The translations under genes were made by a program, and so were the position numbers. This document shows, piece by piece, positions 27,765 through 38,100 of a DNA stretch of 38,100 bases; positions within the stretch are counted from its first letter, which is position 1, and each line of letters opens with the position of its first letter. Source of the stretch: an uncultured Pelagibacteraceae bacterium (GTDB lineage Bacteria > Pseudomonadota > Alphaproteobacteria > Pelagibacterales > Pelagibacteraceae). Under the pieces are notes generated by a model, which did not search any database, was not told where the DNA came from, and saw only the letters and a program-made list of their open reading frames with translations. Location of the stretch: contig CACGHU010000005.1 of the NCBI GenBank assembly GCA_902572945.1, positions 1 through 38,100 of the forward strand, read 5' to 3'.

Positions 27765-28820
27765 TCATTTCTTAGAAATAGTTTTTTTTATTAATGCTGA
27801 TTTTAAATACGGGTAAACCATTTTTGCAATTTTTTCTGAACCATTTTTATTTGTATGGATATTATCAATGAACGAGTTATTTAATGGCATATTTATTATT
27901 TCATCAAGTTTTATTATTGTGTAGTTGTATTTTAAAGAAAACTTTTTAAGTTCTGTGTTTAATAAGTGCAACATTTTATCACCATTAATATTGTACGTAA
28001 TTTGGGTAATAAAAATAGGCTGTATTTTCCAAATTTCCAACTGTTGTTTTAAATTTTCTAAATTTGATTTAAAATTTTGTATAATTGCTAAATCCTTCTC
28101 ATTTTCAATTTTATAATTTTTTTTAGCATAGTCGAATGAAATGAATTCATTGCTTTTAAGTTTTTGTAATAAATCTGGATCGTTAGTTAAATAAGCACTT
28201 ATATTATCTTCACTATAAAAATATTTATCTTTAATTATTTTAATTTTCTCCCAAAAAAAACTTTTTTGAGTTATATTCCAAAAAAAGTTTTGAAAATAAC
28301 TTAAATTAGCTTCATAATTATGCCATCTATTAGGGACTATTTTTCTATCGTTAATTCCTAAATAATAAATAATCACTTCTGGTTTAAAATTAGGTATATT
28401 TTTAAACCAACTAGAAAATTCATTTACGTGACCAACTAAGGATTTTCCAGCCTGTGAAGCGTTATAAATCTTAATATCTAACTCGTCCTTTTTCAAATAA
28501 GAATTTAGTTTACCAACTATTGTCTGATCGTAATCTAAAAACATTTCATCTCCAGTACTTCCACCATTAAATATAATTTTTATTTTAGATGGATCATATT
28601 TTTTATTTATATATGGTCCTTCTCTAAAACCATAAAAGTCTCTAAAATAATTTATTTGTTTATTTTCATGTTGAAAAACTATTTTTTGAATTCTTTTTCC
28701 CCTCATATCCGGTCCAAAATTAAATTCTTTAAACCAGTATCCAAAAAAAATTTCTATAGTTAAAATGAAAACTAGAAGGACAAAAATATTATAAAAAATA
28801 ATTTTAAAAAATTTAGACAT
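27765..28820 (-). CDS. Membrane-anchored SGNH/GDSL-like hydrolase
   Basis: N-terminal TM; 'IIFNGGSTGDEMFLDYDQTIVGKLNSYL', 'IYYLGINDRKI', 'FIDNIHTNKNGSEKIAKMVYPYL'. Confidence 0.7.
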   Translation of the reverse strand: MSKFFKIIFYNIFVLLVFILTIEIFFGYWFKEFNFGPDMRGKRIQKIVFQHENKQINYFRDFYGFREGPYINKKYDPSKIKIIFNGGSTGDEMFLDYDQTIVGKLNSYLKKDELDIKIYNASQAGKSLVGHVNEFSSWFKNIPNFKPEVIIYYLGINDRKIVPNRWHNYEANLSYFQNFFWNITQKSFFWEKIKIIKDKYFYSEDNISAYLTNDPDLLQKLKSNEFISFDYAKKNYKIENEKDLAIIQNFKSNLENLKQQLEIWKIQPIFITQITYNINGDKMLHLLNTELKKFSLKYNYTIIKLDEIINMPLNNSFIDNIHTNKNGSEKIAKMVYPYLKSALIKKTISKK

Positions 28821-28873
28821 TTTTTTTTAGAAGGGGCGTTCATTTTTTTTATTTTCCAGTAACAATCAGGCTA

Positions 28874-29098
28874 CTAACAACAACTGCAACTTTTTTTTTC
28901 TTTAATCTTTGATTTAGTATCAGGTTTGATTTCTTCTAATTCTTTCTTTTGTTTTTGAATAGCTTGCTTTTCCTTTGAAATTTTATCCTCAAAATATGTG
29001 TAAAGTGAGGAAAATCCTAACTTAGATGCTTTTTTTTCCTCGTAGCCTCTTCGACCTTTTAAATTTTCAATTATTTTTAATATTTCTTGATTTTGCAT
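28874..29098 (-). CDS. Small coiled-coil-like protein, 74 aa, with C-terminal CSCC
   Basis: 'MQNQEILKIIENLKGRRGYEEKKASKLGFSSLYTYFEDKISKEKQAIQKQKKELEEIKPDTKSKIKEKKSCSCC'; immediately downstream of pnp. Confidence 0.65.
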   Translation of the reverse strand: MQNQEILKIIENLKGRRGYEEKKASKLGFSSLYTYFEDKISKEKQAIQKQKKELEEIKPDTKSKIKEKKSCSCC

Positions 29099-29108
29099 AT
29101 TTTATTTT

Positions 29109-31181
29109 TTATATCGCTGCCTGCTTGATTGAAAGTTTAACTTTTCCTCTATCAAAGCCAATTACTTTAACCTTAACTTCATCACCTTCTTTTACAACGT
29201 CAGTCACTTTAGCGACTCTTTTATCTGCGAGTTCAGAAATATGAACTAGACCATCTTGTTTGCCTAGAAAGTTAACGAAAGCACCAAATTCCATAATTTT
29301 CATAACTTTGCCATTATAGATTTTATTTAATTCAGCTTTTGCTGTTAAGTCTTTAATCATTTGCATAGCTTTGTTTCTAGCATCTTCATCCGGAGCTGCT
29401 ACTGTTACAATACCTTCGTCATTAACATCAACTTTTGCTCCTGATTTTTCAACAATCTCTCTTATTGTAGCGCCACCTTTACCAATCACAGTTGCAATAT
29501 CTTTTTTATCAACAGTAATTTTTTCCATCTTGGGTGTATGTTTTCCAACATTGTCTCTTGATTTAGCTAATGCTTTATTCATCTCGCCAAGAATATGAAT
29601 TCTTCCATCTTTTGCTTGTTTTAAAGCCTGTTCCATTATTTCAAATGTTATTCCTGTAATTTTAATATCCATTTGAAGGGAAGTGATGCCGTCTTTAGTT
29701 CCAGCAACTTTAAAATCCATATCACCTAAATGATCTTCATCTCCAAGGATATCTGATAAAACACTAAACTCATCACCCTCTTTGATTAATCCCATTGCAA
29801 TACCTGCTACTGGCTCTTTTATTGGAACTCCCGCATCCATTAATGCTAACGATGAACCACAAACAGTTGCCATTGAAGATGATCCATTAGACTCTGTGAT
29901 TTCAGATACAATTCTAAATGTATATGGAAAACTTTCTTTTGATGGCAAAGATGAATTGATCGCTCTCCAAGCAAGTTTACCATGACCAATTTCTCTTCTA
30001 CCTGTTCCAATCCTTCCCGTTTCACCAACTGAAAATGGTGGGAAATTATAGTGAAGCATAAATCTTTCTCTTTGAAGACCATCTAAGCTCTCGATTCTTT
30101 GTTCATCATCCGAGGTACCCAATGTAGTAGTTACAATTGCTTGAGTTTCTCCCCTAGTAAAAAGAGCAGAACCATGAACTCTCGGTAATATACCTACTTC
30201 ACACATTATTGGTCTAACATCTGCTAAACCCCTACCATCAATTCTATTTTTATTTTTAAGAATGTCTGTTCGCACAATTCTTTTTTCTAAATTTTTAAGC
30301 TCGTAATTTACGTCTAGCTCAGTGTAATTTTCATCCTCTTCGTAGAGTTTTTTTGCTTTTTCAGTAATTTCAGATATTTGATTTGACCTATCTTGCTTAT
30401 CTCTTGTAGAAAAAGCTTTTTTCAAATCCTCAGTAAACTCCTTTTCTAGTTTTTTCTTAACTTCAGATAAATCTTTTTTCTCAACAACCCAATCTGGTTT
30501 TCTACATTCTTTAGCGAATTCCTCTATCATTTTAATAACTGGAACAAAATTTTCATGACCAAATTTAACAGCATTCAACATCTCTTCTTCTGTTAATCCA
30601 TTTGCTTCAGACTCAACCATTAGCACTGCATCTTTAGTTCCTGCAACAACAAGATCTAATTTAGATTTTTCTAATTCTATTTTTGATGGGTTTAAAACAT
30701 ATTTTCCATCAATGAAACCAACTCTTGAGGCTCCAACTGGTCCAAGAAATGGCATTCCAGATATTGCTAAAGCTGCAGATGATGCAATAATGGATAAAAT
30801 ATCTGCTTCATTTTCTTTATCATAAGAAATTACTGTTGGGAGTAACTGAACTTCGTTTTTAAATTCGTCTGGAAACAAAGGTCTTATAGGTCTGTCAATT
30901 AATCTTGAAATTAACGTTTCACTTTCTGTTGGTCTCGCTTCTCTTTTAAAATATCCCCCTGGAATTTTTCCTGCAGCATAATATTTTTCTTGATAATTAA
31001 CTGATAATGGGAAGTAATCAACTTCTGGATTTACTTTTTTTGCTCCGACCACTGTTGCTAATACTACAGTTTCACCACACGTAGCAATTACTGCGCCATC
31101 TGCTTGTCGAGCAATTTTTCCTGTCTCTAACTTTATTATTTTACCATTTAGTTCTATTTCTTTTTTATATTCTTTAAACAT
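29109..31181 (-). CDS. pnp: Polyribonucleotide nucleotidyltransferase
   Basis: '[30 protein letters not shown]', '[11 protein letters not shown]', KH domain '[25 protein letters not shown]', S1 domain '[21 protein letters not shown]'. Confidence 0.98.
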   Translation of the reverse strand: MFKEYKKEIELNGKIIKLETGKIARQADGAVIATCGETVVLATVVGAKKVNPEVDYFPLSVNYQEKYYAAGKIPGGYFKREARPTESETLISRLIDRPIRPLFPDEFKNEVQLLPTVISYDKENEADILSIIASSAALAISGMPFLGPVGASRVGFIDGKYVLNPSKIELEKSKLDLVVAGTKDAVLMVESEANGLTEEEMLNAVKFGHENFVPVIKMIEEFAKECRKPDWVVEKKDLSEVKKKLEKEFTEDLKKAFSTRDKQDRSNQISEITEKAKKLYEEDENYTELDVNYELKNLEKRIVRTDILKNKNRIDGRGLADVRPIMCEVGILPRVHGSALFTRGETQAIVTTTLGTSDDEQRIESLDGLQRERFMLHYNFPPFSVGETGRIGTGRREIGHGKLAWRAINSSLPSKESFPYTFRIVSEITESNGSSSMATVCGSSLALMDAGVPIKEPVAGIAMGLIKEGDEFSVLSDILGDEDHLGDMDFKVAGTKDGITSLQMDIKITGITFEIMEQALKQAKDGRIHILGEMNKALAKSRDNVGKHTPKMEKITVDKKDIATVIGKGGATIREIVEKSGAKVDVNDEGIVTVAAPDEDARNKAMQMIKDLTAKAELNKIYNGKVMKIMEFGAFVNFLGKQDGLVHISELADKRVAKVTDVVKEGDEVKVKVIGFDRGKVKLSIKQAAI

Positions 31182-31184
31182 TTT

Positions 31185-31433
31185 CTACTTTCTTAAATTT
31201 AATTTCGTAATTACGTTTTTATAAGCTTCCAACTTATTTTTTTTTAAATAATCTAATAGTTTTTTTCTTTTATTTACCGCTCTCAACAAACCAACTGAAG
31301 AATGTTTATCTTTTTTGAACAAGTTCATGTGTTTGGATAGATTTTCAATTTTTTCTGTTAACAAAGCTATCTGGACCTCTGAGGAACCGGTATCTTTGTC
31401 ATGAATAGCAACTTCTTTAATCTTTTTACTCAT
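31185..31433 (-). CDS. rpsO: 30S ribosomal protein S15 (slightly short)
   Basis: 'DTGSSEVQIALLTEKIENLSKHMNLFKKDKHSSVGLLRAVNKRKKLLDYLKK'. Confidence 0.96.
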   Translation of the reverse strand: MSKKIKEVAIHDKDTGSSEVQIALLTEKIENLSKHMNLFKKDKHSSVGLLRAVNKRKKLLDYLKKNKLEAYKNVITKLNLRK

Positions 31434-31812
31434 ATTTTTCCTGTCTGTTTGTATTTTTAATTAAATTTTCAATTTTTTCTGCATAATCAAATGATTCATC
31501 TTTTACAAATAGTAATTTTGGAAGAAATTTCATAGTAATTTTTTTTGAAAGAACTTTTCTTACTACAAATGAAAATTCTTTTAACACCTCAATTACTTCC
31601 TTTGCATTTTTACCCCCTAAAGGTAGTACAAATGCCTTCGCTGTTTTTAAATCTGGACTCATCCTTACTTCAGTTACTGTGATATTATTTGTTTCTATAT
31701 TAGGTAATTTTGCTTCTCCTCTCATAAATATGTTGCCTAAAGCCTGTTTTATCATTTCTCCTACTCTTAATTGTCTTTGTGATAGAGTTCTACTATTTTT
31801 TTTTGATCTCAT
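31426..31812 (-). CDS. rbfA: Ribosome-binding factor A
   Basis: 'SQRQLRVGEMIKQALGNIF', 'ITVTEVRMSPDLKTAKAFVLPLGG'. Confidence 0.92.
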   Translation of the reverse strand: MRSKKNSRTLSQRQLRVGEMIKQALGNIFMRGEAKLPNIETNNITVTEVRMSPDLKTAKAFVLPLGGKNAKEVIEVLKEFSFVVRKVLSKKITMKFLPKLLFVKDESFDYAEKIENLIKNTNRQEKYE

Positions 31813-34013
31813 ATTCTTCTTTCAGTTATTTTGGAGTTATATGCCTCAATTATATCGTTTTTTTGAAAATCATTAAAATCTTTTAGAGTTATCCCACACT
31901 CAAGACCTGCTGATACTTGTTTTGCTTGATTTTTTTCTCTGAAAATTGTGTTTATCTTACCATTGTAGATTATAGAACCATCTCTGATTACCCTAGCGTT
32001 TGCATCATTTAAAATTTCACCATCTATAACTTTTGAGCCTGCTACTTTTCCAACTTTAGATACTTTAAATATTTCAAGTATCTCTGCAGAGCCTATGATT
32101 TGTTCCTCTATATCTGGCGACAACAAGCCTGACATTTTATTTTTAACAAAGTCTAATACTTCGTAAATAATATTATATGAAGATATAGAAATTTTTTCTT
32201 GCTCTGCTAGTTTTTTAGCCTCTTTAGTAGGTTTTACATTAAAAGCTATTAATATTGCATTAGATGCTTTTGCTAGGCTTACATCTGTCTCAGTAACCAT
32301 TCCAATATCAGACAAAATTATTTTTGGTTTTATCTCCTCATGCTTGATCTGCATAACTGCGCTGATGATTGCCTCAGAGGAACCATGAACATCTGACTTT
32401 ATAATAATATTAAACTCCTCAGTCTTTTTATCATTAAACGCGGACTCTTGGGTTGCAAATGTTATAGGATTTAAGCCAGTCTTTGCCTCCTCTATTCTTG
32501 CCTCACACAAAGATTTTGCTTCTTTTTCATTTTCCAAAACCACAAAATCATCTCCTGACTTCGATGCTCCATTTATACCTAAAACCTCAACAGGAGACGC
32601 AGGATATGCCTCTTGGATACTTTGACCTAAATCATTAATAATTGCCCTAACTTTTCCCCACTTTAATCCACTGACAAAATAATCTCCCTTTTTAAGTGTG
32701 CCGTTTGTAACAATTATATTTGCAATTGGTCCTCTACCAATATCAACTTTTGACTCTAAAACAACTGCATTAGCTCTAACATTGTAGTCTGCTTTTAAGT
32801 CTAACAATTCTGATTGAAGAGAAATTGACTCAACTAGTTTAGAAAGATTTTGTTTTGTTTTAGTAGATATTTCAACCATTAAAGTGTCACCTGATAACTC
32901 TTCTGCAATAAGCTCATGCTCAAGTAATTGATTTTTAATTTTTTGAGGATCTGCCTCAGGCAAATCACATTTATTAATAGCAACAACAATAGGTACTTTT
33001 GCTGCCTTAGCATGTTTTATTGATTCAATTGTTTGTGGTTTAACTCCATCATCAGCTGCAACCACTAGAACAACTATATCTGTAAGCTTTGATCCTCTCG
33101 CTCTCATTTCAGTGAAGGCAGCGTGTCCAGGTGTATCAATAAATGTAATCTTATTTGAATTATGCTCAATCTGGTATGCTCCAACGTGCTGGGTTATACC
33201 TCCAAACTCGCCTGAAACAACATTTGTCTTTCTTAAAACATCAAGTACTGATGTTTTTCCATGATCCACATGTCCCATAACAGTTACGATTGGCGGTCTG
33301 CTTTTTAAATTTTCTGATTTAGTCTCTTTTATTTTCTTTATTATTTCGTCGGCTTTTTCCTCTTTAATCGGATTGTGTCCAAATTCTTTAACTAAATACT
33401 CAGCGGTATCAGAATCAATTGAGTGATTTATTGTTGCGGTAACACCCATTCCTAAAAGATGCTTTATAATATTGCTCGATTGTTCTGCCATTCGGTTTGC
33501 TAACTCTCTAATTGTTATTATTTCAGGAATATTTACGTCCCTTTTAACTGGTTTTAAATTTTCTCTGATGTCTGCTTTTTGTATATTTCTATTCTCCTTT
33601 TGCTTAGCTCTTTTTAAAGAAGCTAAGCTTCTTGCCCTACCTTCGTCATCGCCGCTTAATGCTCTAGAAACTGTCAATTTAAGCTCTCTTCTTTTAATTG
33701 ATGTTTTACTTTTTACCTCTTTCTTGTCAGTATCCGCTTTTAGTCTTCTTGTTGCTCTTTGTTCAGCAAGTTTTCTTTTTTCATAATCATTTGAGGGGAC
33801 GTTTGATTTTTCAAATGTAGATGGTTTTTTTTCAATGTAGGATTTTTTTGGATTAAAATTTGATCTGTTTAAATTAAATGATTTTTTGTTTGAAAATTTA
33901 TTTTTTTTCTCGATTAAAACAGAATTTTTACTTTGAGTTTTAGCTCTTTCAATACTCGATATGGATTTTTTTACATTTCCTGATAATTTTAATTTGATTT
34001 TCTTTTTGTCCAT
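31809..34013 (-). CDS. infB: Translation initiation factor IF-2
   Basis: 'RPPIVTVMGHVDHGKTSVLDVLRKTNVVSGEFGGITQHVGAY', 'FIDTPGHAAFTEMRARGSKLTDIVVLVVAADDGVKPQT', 'NKCDLPEAD'. Confidence 0.98.
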   Translation of the reverse strand: MDKKKIKLKLSGNVKKSISSIERAKTQSKNSVLIEKKNKFSNKKSFNLNRSNFNPKKSYIEKKPSTFEKSNVPSNDYEKRKLAEQRATRRLKADTDKKEVKSKTSIKRRELKLTVSRALSGDDEGRARSLASLKRAKQKENRNIQKADIRENLKPVKRDVNIPEIITIRELANRMAEQSSNIIKHLLGMGVTATINHSIDSDTAEYLVKEFGHNPIKEEKADEIIKKIKETKSENLKSRPPIVTVMGHVDHGKTSVLDVLRKTNVVSGEFGGITQHVGAYQIEHNSNKITFIDTPGHAAFTEMRARGSKLTDIVVLVVAADDGVKPQTIESIKHAKAAKVPIVVAINKCDLPEADPQKIKNQLLEHELIAEELSGDTLMVEISTKTKQNLSKLVESISLQSELLDLKADYNVRANAVVLESKVDIGRGPIANIIVTNGTLKKGDYFVSGLKWGKVRAIINDLGQSIQEAYPASPVEVLGINGASKSGDDFVVLENEKEAKSLCEARIEEAKTGLNPITFATQESAFNDKKTEEFNIIIKSDVHGSSEAIISAVMQIKHEEIKPKIILSDIGMVTETDVSLAKASNAILIAFNVKPTKEAKKLAEQEKISISSYNIIYEVLDFVKNKMSGLLSPDIEEQIIGSAEILEIFKVSKVGKVAGSKVIDGEILNDANARVIRDGSIIYNGKINTIFREKNQAKQVSAGLECGITLKDFNDFQKNDIIEAYNSKITERRI

Positions 34014-34023
34014 AACTCATCTT

Positions 34024-35577
34024 TCAATCTTTGTAGATTTTGCTTCTTGCTGACATGATTAAATCGTCAGCCTCTTTTTTCGAAAGAGCGAAATCCTCTA
34101 AATAGCCACTAATTCTTACCCTTTCACCTTTTACAACGTCATATCCACCAGTTAATTCATCGGATGCTAAATCTGCAAAATCAGTAAGGGTTAGTATTTT
34201 TTGTTCACCTAATGTAACTAACATACCAGGTGTCAATCCTTCATGATTAATTAAACTATTTTCAAGACCAAGTTCTTTTATTTTTTTTGAAATTTCTTCT
34301 TGATCTTTTTTATAATATTCTTTCGCTCTTTCTAATAATTCTTTTGCGGTATCTTCTTCTATACCTTCTATTTTAACTAAATTTTCTAAGGAAGAATCTT
34401 TTAAATCATCAATCGAGGAAAAACCTTCGGCTACTAGTAACTGACCCAGTGTCTCATCTAATTCCAAATTTTTAACAAAATTTTCTGTTTTTTCTTTAAA
34501 TTCAGTTTGTCTTCTCTCTGAGTCCTCTTGATCTGTCATAATGTTTATTTCATAATTCATCAGTTTAGTTGCTAGTCTTACATTCTGTCCTCTTCGGCCA
34601 ATTGCTTTACTTAAATTTTCCTCTGTCAAGATTACATCTAATTTTTTATTTTCTATATCAACGTTGACTCTCTGGACTTCTGCAGGTGATAACGCATTGG
34701 AAACTACTACCGCAGGGTCTTCAGACCAATTTACAATATCAATTTTTTCACCTTGTAATTCGTTTACTACAGCTTGGACTCTACTGCCTCTCATACCTAC
34801 ACATGCTCCAACTGGGTCTAATGAATTATCTATAGCTTTAACACAAATTTTTGCGCGACTACCTGGATCACGTGCAGAAGAAATAATTTCAATTAAACCA
34901 TCGTATATTTCAGGAACCTCTTGAATAAAAAGTTTTTCCATAAATTTAGGATGTGCTCTTGAAAGAAAAATTTGTTGTCCCCTTGGCTCTCTTTTTACAT
35001 CACTACAATATGCTTTTACCCTATCTCCAGCTTTTATATTTTCTCTTGGTATCAATTCATTTTTCTGAATAATTGCCTCTGTTCTTCCTAAATCAACAAT
35101 GACATTTCCAAATTCAAGTCTTTTAACAATTCCACTCAATATAGTATCTTTTTTATCTTTAAAATCGTTGAATTGCCTTTCTCTTTCAGCCTCTCTTACA
35201 TTAAAACTTATAACTTGTTTTGCTGTTTGTGCTGCAATACGACCAAAATCAAAAGAAGGCAATGTTTGCAAAATAGTGTCTCCAATTTTTTTGTCTTTAT
35301 TTTCTTGACCTAATTTATGAGCATCATCTAAACTAATTTCAGTATTTAGGTTTTCTGGATTTTCAGTGATTACTAATTTTCTAAAAATACCAATATCTCC
35401 ACTTTCTCTATCTATTTGTACTTCGATTTCGTTCTCTTGACCAAACTTAGACTTCGCAGCTTTAGCTATTCCCGTCTCCATGGAGTTTATTATAACTTCT
35501 TTATCTATTGATTTTTCTAAAGCAACTGCCTCAGCTATTCTAATTAGTTCTAATTTATCAGCTCTTCTATTTAACAT
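34024..35577 (-). CDS. nusA: Transcription termination/antitermination factor NusA
   Basis: 'GAKI..DPVGACVGMRGSRVQAVVNELQGEKIDIVNW', 'AIGRRGQNVRLATKL', S1 domain and C-terminal HhH-type repeats. Confidence 0.97.
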   Translation of the reverse strand: MLNRRADKLELIRIAEAVALEKSIDKEVIINSMETGIAKAAKSKFGQENEIEVQIDRESGDIGIFRKLVITENPENLNTEISLDDAHKLGQENKDKKIGDTILQTLPSFDFGRIAAQTAKQVISFNVREAERERQFNDFKDKKDTILSGIVKRLEFGNVIVDLGRTEAIIQKNELIPRENIKAGDRVKAYCSDVKREPRGQQIFLSRAHPKFMEKLFIQEVPEIYDGLIEIISSARDPGSRAKICVKAIDNSLDPVGACVGMRGSRVQAVVNELQGEKIDIVNWSEDPAVVVSNALSPAEVQRVNVDIENKKLDVILTEENLSKAIGRRGQNVRLATKLMNYEINIMTDQEDSERRQTEFKEKTENFVKNLELDETLGQLLVAEGFSSIDDLKDSSLENLVKIEGIEEDTAKELLERAKEYYKKDQEEISKKIKELGLENSLINHEGLTPGMLVTLGEQKILTLTDFADLASDELTGGYDVVKGERVRISGYLEDFALSKKEADDLIMSARSKIYKD

Positions 35578-35592
35578 TTGTTCCTTCCAAAA

Positions 35593-35616
35593 AAAAATGG
35601 GCCGAAGCCCATTTTT
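35593..35616 (-). terminator. Intrinsic terminator after metK (minus strand)
   Basis: Minus strand AAAAATGGGC-TTCG-GCCCATTTTT followed by further T: 10-bp stem with UUCG tetraloop. Confidence 0.88.
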
Positions 35617-35671
35617 GAAATTTCAATAATGTGGTTTGAATATAAGTATTTTTAGTAAATATTCAACTTAT

Positions 35672-36835
35672 TTACTTCTGAAATACTGATGCTTTGTCAG
35701 TTTTTTCCCACGAAAATGATCCATCACTGCCTGGTTCCCTACCAAAATGTCCATAAGCTGCAGATTTTTCATATATTGGTTTATTTAATCCTAGCATTTC
35801 TCTAATTCCTCTTGGACTTAGATCAAAATTTTCTTTTATAAGTTTCTCAACATGCAGATTTTTTTCTTCATCGTTGCTGAATAAGTCCACATAAATAGAC
35901 AAGGGTTTTGATACTCCTATTGCGTAAGCTAACTGTATCAAACATTTATCTGCAATTTTTGATGCCACAATATTTTTTGCTAAGTATCTAGAAGCGTATG
36001 CTGCAGACCTATCAACTTTGGTAGGATCTTTGCCTGAAAAAGCTCCCCCGCCGTGAGGTGCCGCACCTCCATATGTATCAACAATTATTTTTCTTCCAGT
36101 CAAACCGCTGTCTCCATCTGGACCACCAATTACAAAATTTCCTGTGGGATTAATATATATTTCATTTTCATCAAGACTCCCAAGTAAGTTTTTTGGGATA
36201 GATCTTTCAATATAAGGCATACAAAGATCTTTTACTTGTGCTAAATTCACATCTTTTGAATGTTGTGTAGAAATCACGACTGATTTTACAGCTTTTGGCT
36301 TGCCATCTTTGTATTCAATAGTAATTTGACTTTTTGAATCTGGTTCGATTCCTTTAAGCTTTCCTGATTTTCTATCTTCAGCCATAAGTCTTAATATTCT
36401 GTGCGAAAAATGAATTGGAGCTGGCATAAGTACATCAGTCTCATTGCATGCATAACCAAACATAATTCCTTGATCCCCTGCACCTTCATCCTTATTACCA
36501 GATGAGTCCACTCCCATAGCAATATCAGCTGATTGGGAGTGTAAATGACATTCAATTTTAGTTGCTTCTTTGTAAGTAAAACCATCCTGATCGTAACCAA
36601 TATCTTTAATACAATCTCTAACCTTGGAAATTAATTCGTCTTTTTTTATATCCGGTCCTCGTGTTTCCCCAGCCAAAACAACTTTATTTGTTGTGGTCAA
36701 AGTCTCACATGCTACCCTCGCTTCGGGTTCCATGCCTAAATAAGTGTCTACAACCATGTCTGAAATTCTATCACAAACTTTATCTGGGTGACCTTCTGAT
36801 ACTGATTCACTAGTGAACAAATAATCTTTTTTCAT
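35672..36835 (-). CDS. metK: S-adenosylmethionine synthetase
   Basis: '[20 protein letters not shown]', '[16 protein letters not shown]', '[19 protein letters not shown]'. Confidence 0.98.
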   Translation of the reverse strand: MKKDYLFTSESVSEGHPDKVCDRISDMVVDTYLGMEPEARVACETLTTTNKVVLAGETRGPDIKKDELISKVRDCIKDIGYDQDGFTYKEATKIECHLHSQSADIAMGVDSSGNKDEGAGDQGIMFGYACNETDVLMPAPIHFSHRILRLMAEDRKSGKLKGIEPDSKSQITIEYKDGKPKAVKSVVISTQHSKDVNLAQVKDLCMPYIERSIPKNLLGSLDENEIYINPTGNFVIGGPDGDSGLTGRKIIVDTYGGAAPHGGGAFSGKDPTKVDRSAAYASRYLAKNIVASKIADKCLIQLAYAIGVSKPLSIYVDLFSNDEEKNLHVEKLIKENFDLSPRGIREMLGLNKPIYEKSAAYGHFGREPGSDGSFSWEKTDKASVFQK

Positions 36836-36836
36836 T

Positions 36837-38100
36837 TTATTTTATCTCCCTATTTGTTTTTAAAAAAAAAATTAAGCTAATATAAATAGTGATAAAATAA
36901 AAGAACATATTATTCCCATATTTAGAAAAAAAAGTTTTTTTAGTGTTTTTTATTTGGTTTATTTCAATTACTCCCTCATAAGTTGACTCTGATATTTTCG
37001 AAATTTGTCCGTAAGCATCGACTAAAGCTGATGTTCCATTATTGGTTGATCTAATGATGCTTTTACCTTCTTCGATTGATCGAAAAATAGAGTGAGAAAA
37101 ATGTTGATGGGGTCCAATTGATTTTCCAAACCATCCGTCTTCTGAAATATTTATAATCAAGTCATAATTATTTTTCTGTGATAGTCTACCTGAATAAATA
37201 ATTTCGTAACAAATTAATGGTAGAAAACTTATATCGAATTGATAATTTTCTAAATTAATTATATTTCTTTTTTCTCCAGATGAGTACGAATTATAAAAAT
37301 TCGTAATAGATTTTATACCTAAATTTTTTAAATACTTTTCCAAAGGTAAAAATTCACCAAATGGAACTAGTTTGTTTTTATTATAAACTTCTATTATATC
37401 TAAATTATTATTTACTACAGCCAATGAGTTAAAGGTTTTGTTATTAACAATATTGTTAACCCCAAATATTATTAAATGCTTATCGCTAAATTTTTCGTTA
37501 AAAATATTTTTGTATTTTTTTAAATTATCCAATTCTGTGTTATTAAACATACCTTCGGGCCAAACAAATATAGTTTTAGTATCTTTATTTGGTTTGCTTA
37601 ATTTTATTAAACTTTGAAGTATATCTTCCTCATTTTCAGTATGGTAAAATCTTTCAATTTCAATTTTTGGAGAAACGACCTTTATTAAAAAATTATTATT
37701 TTTAAATGAGTTTTCCCTCGATTTTTGAAGATTTAGATAACCAAATACAACTCCAGAAATTAATAATAATCCAAATGAAATTACAAAATATTTATCGTAT
37801 TTACCTGTGTTTAGGTAAAACAGCGAAGGCAAGACAAATAACGTCAAACAAAACAAATTAAAACTATATGTCCCGATCAATGAAAGTATTTGCAACAAAT
37901 AAGGAAAATCAGAGAATGAAAATGATATTAAGTTCCAAGGAAAACCCGATAAAATATTTCCTCTTAAATATTCTAAAATTGAAATTAAGCCCGAAAAGGC
38001 TAAGACTAAAGATATATTACTAAATCTTTTAAAGTAAGAGAAAAAGTATGTAGCTAGACCGTAAAATATTCCTAGAAACAGTGGAATTAAGACTAGTGCG
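36837..38100 (-). CDS. lnt: Apolipoprotein N-acyltransferase (5' truncated by window end)
   Basis: Nitrilase-like domain 'FVWPEGMFN', '[13 protein letters not shown]', '[10 protein letters not shown]', '[17 protein letters not shown]'; the frame stays open upstream of 37898 to the window edge, with '[21 protein letters not shown]'. Confidence 0.95.
   Translation of the reverse strand, partial: ALVLIPLFLGIFYGLATYFFSYFKRFSNISLVLAFSGLISILEYLRGNILSGFPWNLISFSFSDFPYLLQILSLIGTYSFNLFCLTLFVLPSLFYLNTGKYDKYFVISFGLLLISGVVFGYLNLQKSRENSFKNNNFLIKVVSPKIEIERFYHTENEEDILQSLIKLSKPNKDTKTIFVWPEGMFNNTELDNLKKYKNIFNEKFSDKHLIIFGVNNIVNNKTFNSLAVVNNNLDIIEVYNKNKLVPFGEFLPLEKYLKNLGIKSITNFYNSYSSGEKRNIINLENYQFDISFLPLICYEIIYSGRLSQKNNYDLIINISEDGWFGKSIGPHQHFSHSIFRSIEEGKSIIRSTNNGTSALVDAYGQISKISESTYEGVIEINQIKNTKKTFFSKYGNNMFFYFITIYISLIFFLKTNREIK

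Noticed and set aside
33472-33786. 104-aa antisense ORF in infB
   Set aside because: Mirror of the Lys/Ser-rich IF-2 N-terminus; no independent support.
35578-35671. SAM riboswitch near metK
   Set aside because: This gap is downstream of metK and contains only a terminator hairpin; upstream, metK abuts lnt by 1 nt, leaving no leader.
36336-36356. ggttcgattcc T-loop-like sequence suggestive of a tRNA
   Set aside because: Inside metK coding sequence, with no acceptor or anticodon stems around it.
1-38100. CRISPR array, prophage, IS element, toxin-antitoxin or defence island
   Set aside because: No regularly spaced repeats, transposase/integrase/phage genes or recognisable defence genes; the HNH protein at 5293-5859 stands alone among housekeeping genes.

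Overview
AT-rich, gene-dense window that looks like a streamlined alphaproteobacterial chromosome segment, most likely SAR11/Pelagibacterales (inferred from composition, gene order and protein character). Most of it is core genes: TerB-like, fdxA, carD, an acyl-CoA synthetase, tRNA-Leu(CAA), dsbB, coq7, tlpA-like | argH-lptM-lysA-plsC, dnaN-dnaA, rpsT, mutM | ubiE-ubiB-coaBC-dut-moeB, katG-irr | fabA-fabB-fabI, and lnt-metK-nusA-infB-rbfA-rpsO-pnp. No CRISPR array, prophage or transposase was seen. Observations most worth a second look: (1) an unannotated monocistronic gene for a 21-aa, almost purely Lys/Arg/Ala protein (MAKRRKKAKKKKAKKRRKKRR) with near-consensus promoter, 5'-end hairpin, strong SD and shared terminator, next to a CarD with a long Lys-rich N-terminal tail; (2) an accessory patch at about 25.68-28.87 kb, where tesA is bracketed by 40-nt coding-like direct repeats (36/40, mismatches mostly synonymous) and two SGNH-like genes by a second imperfect 24-nt repeat; (3) a cis-CaaD-like tautomerase homologue after fabI that keeps all six known catalytic residues at identical numbering; (4) an Irr/ICE-like palindrome upstream of katG beside an Irr-like regulator; (5) an overlapping divergent -10 region in a 23-bp gap between tlpA-like and argH; (6) small ORFs missed by the ORF track (lptM-like lipoprotein, 50-aa membrane protein).
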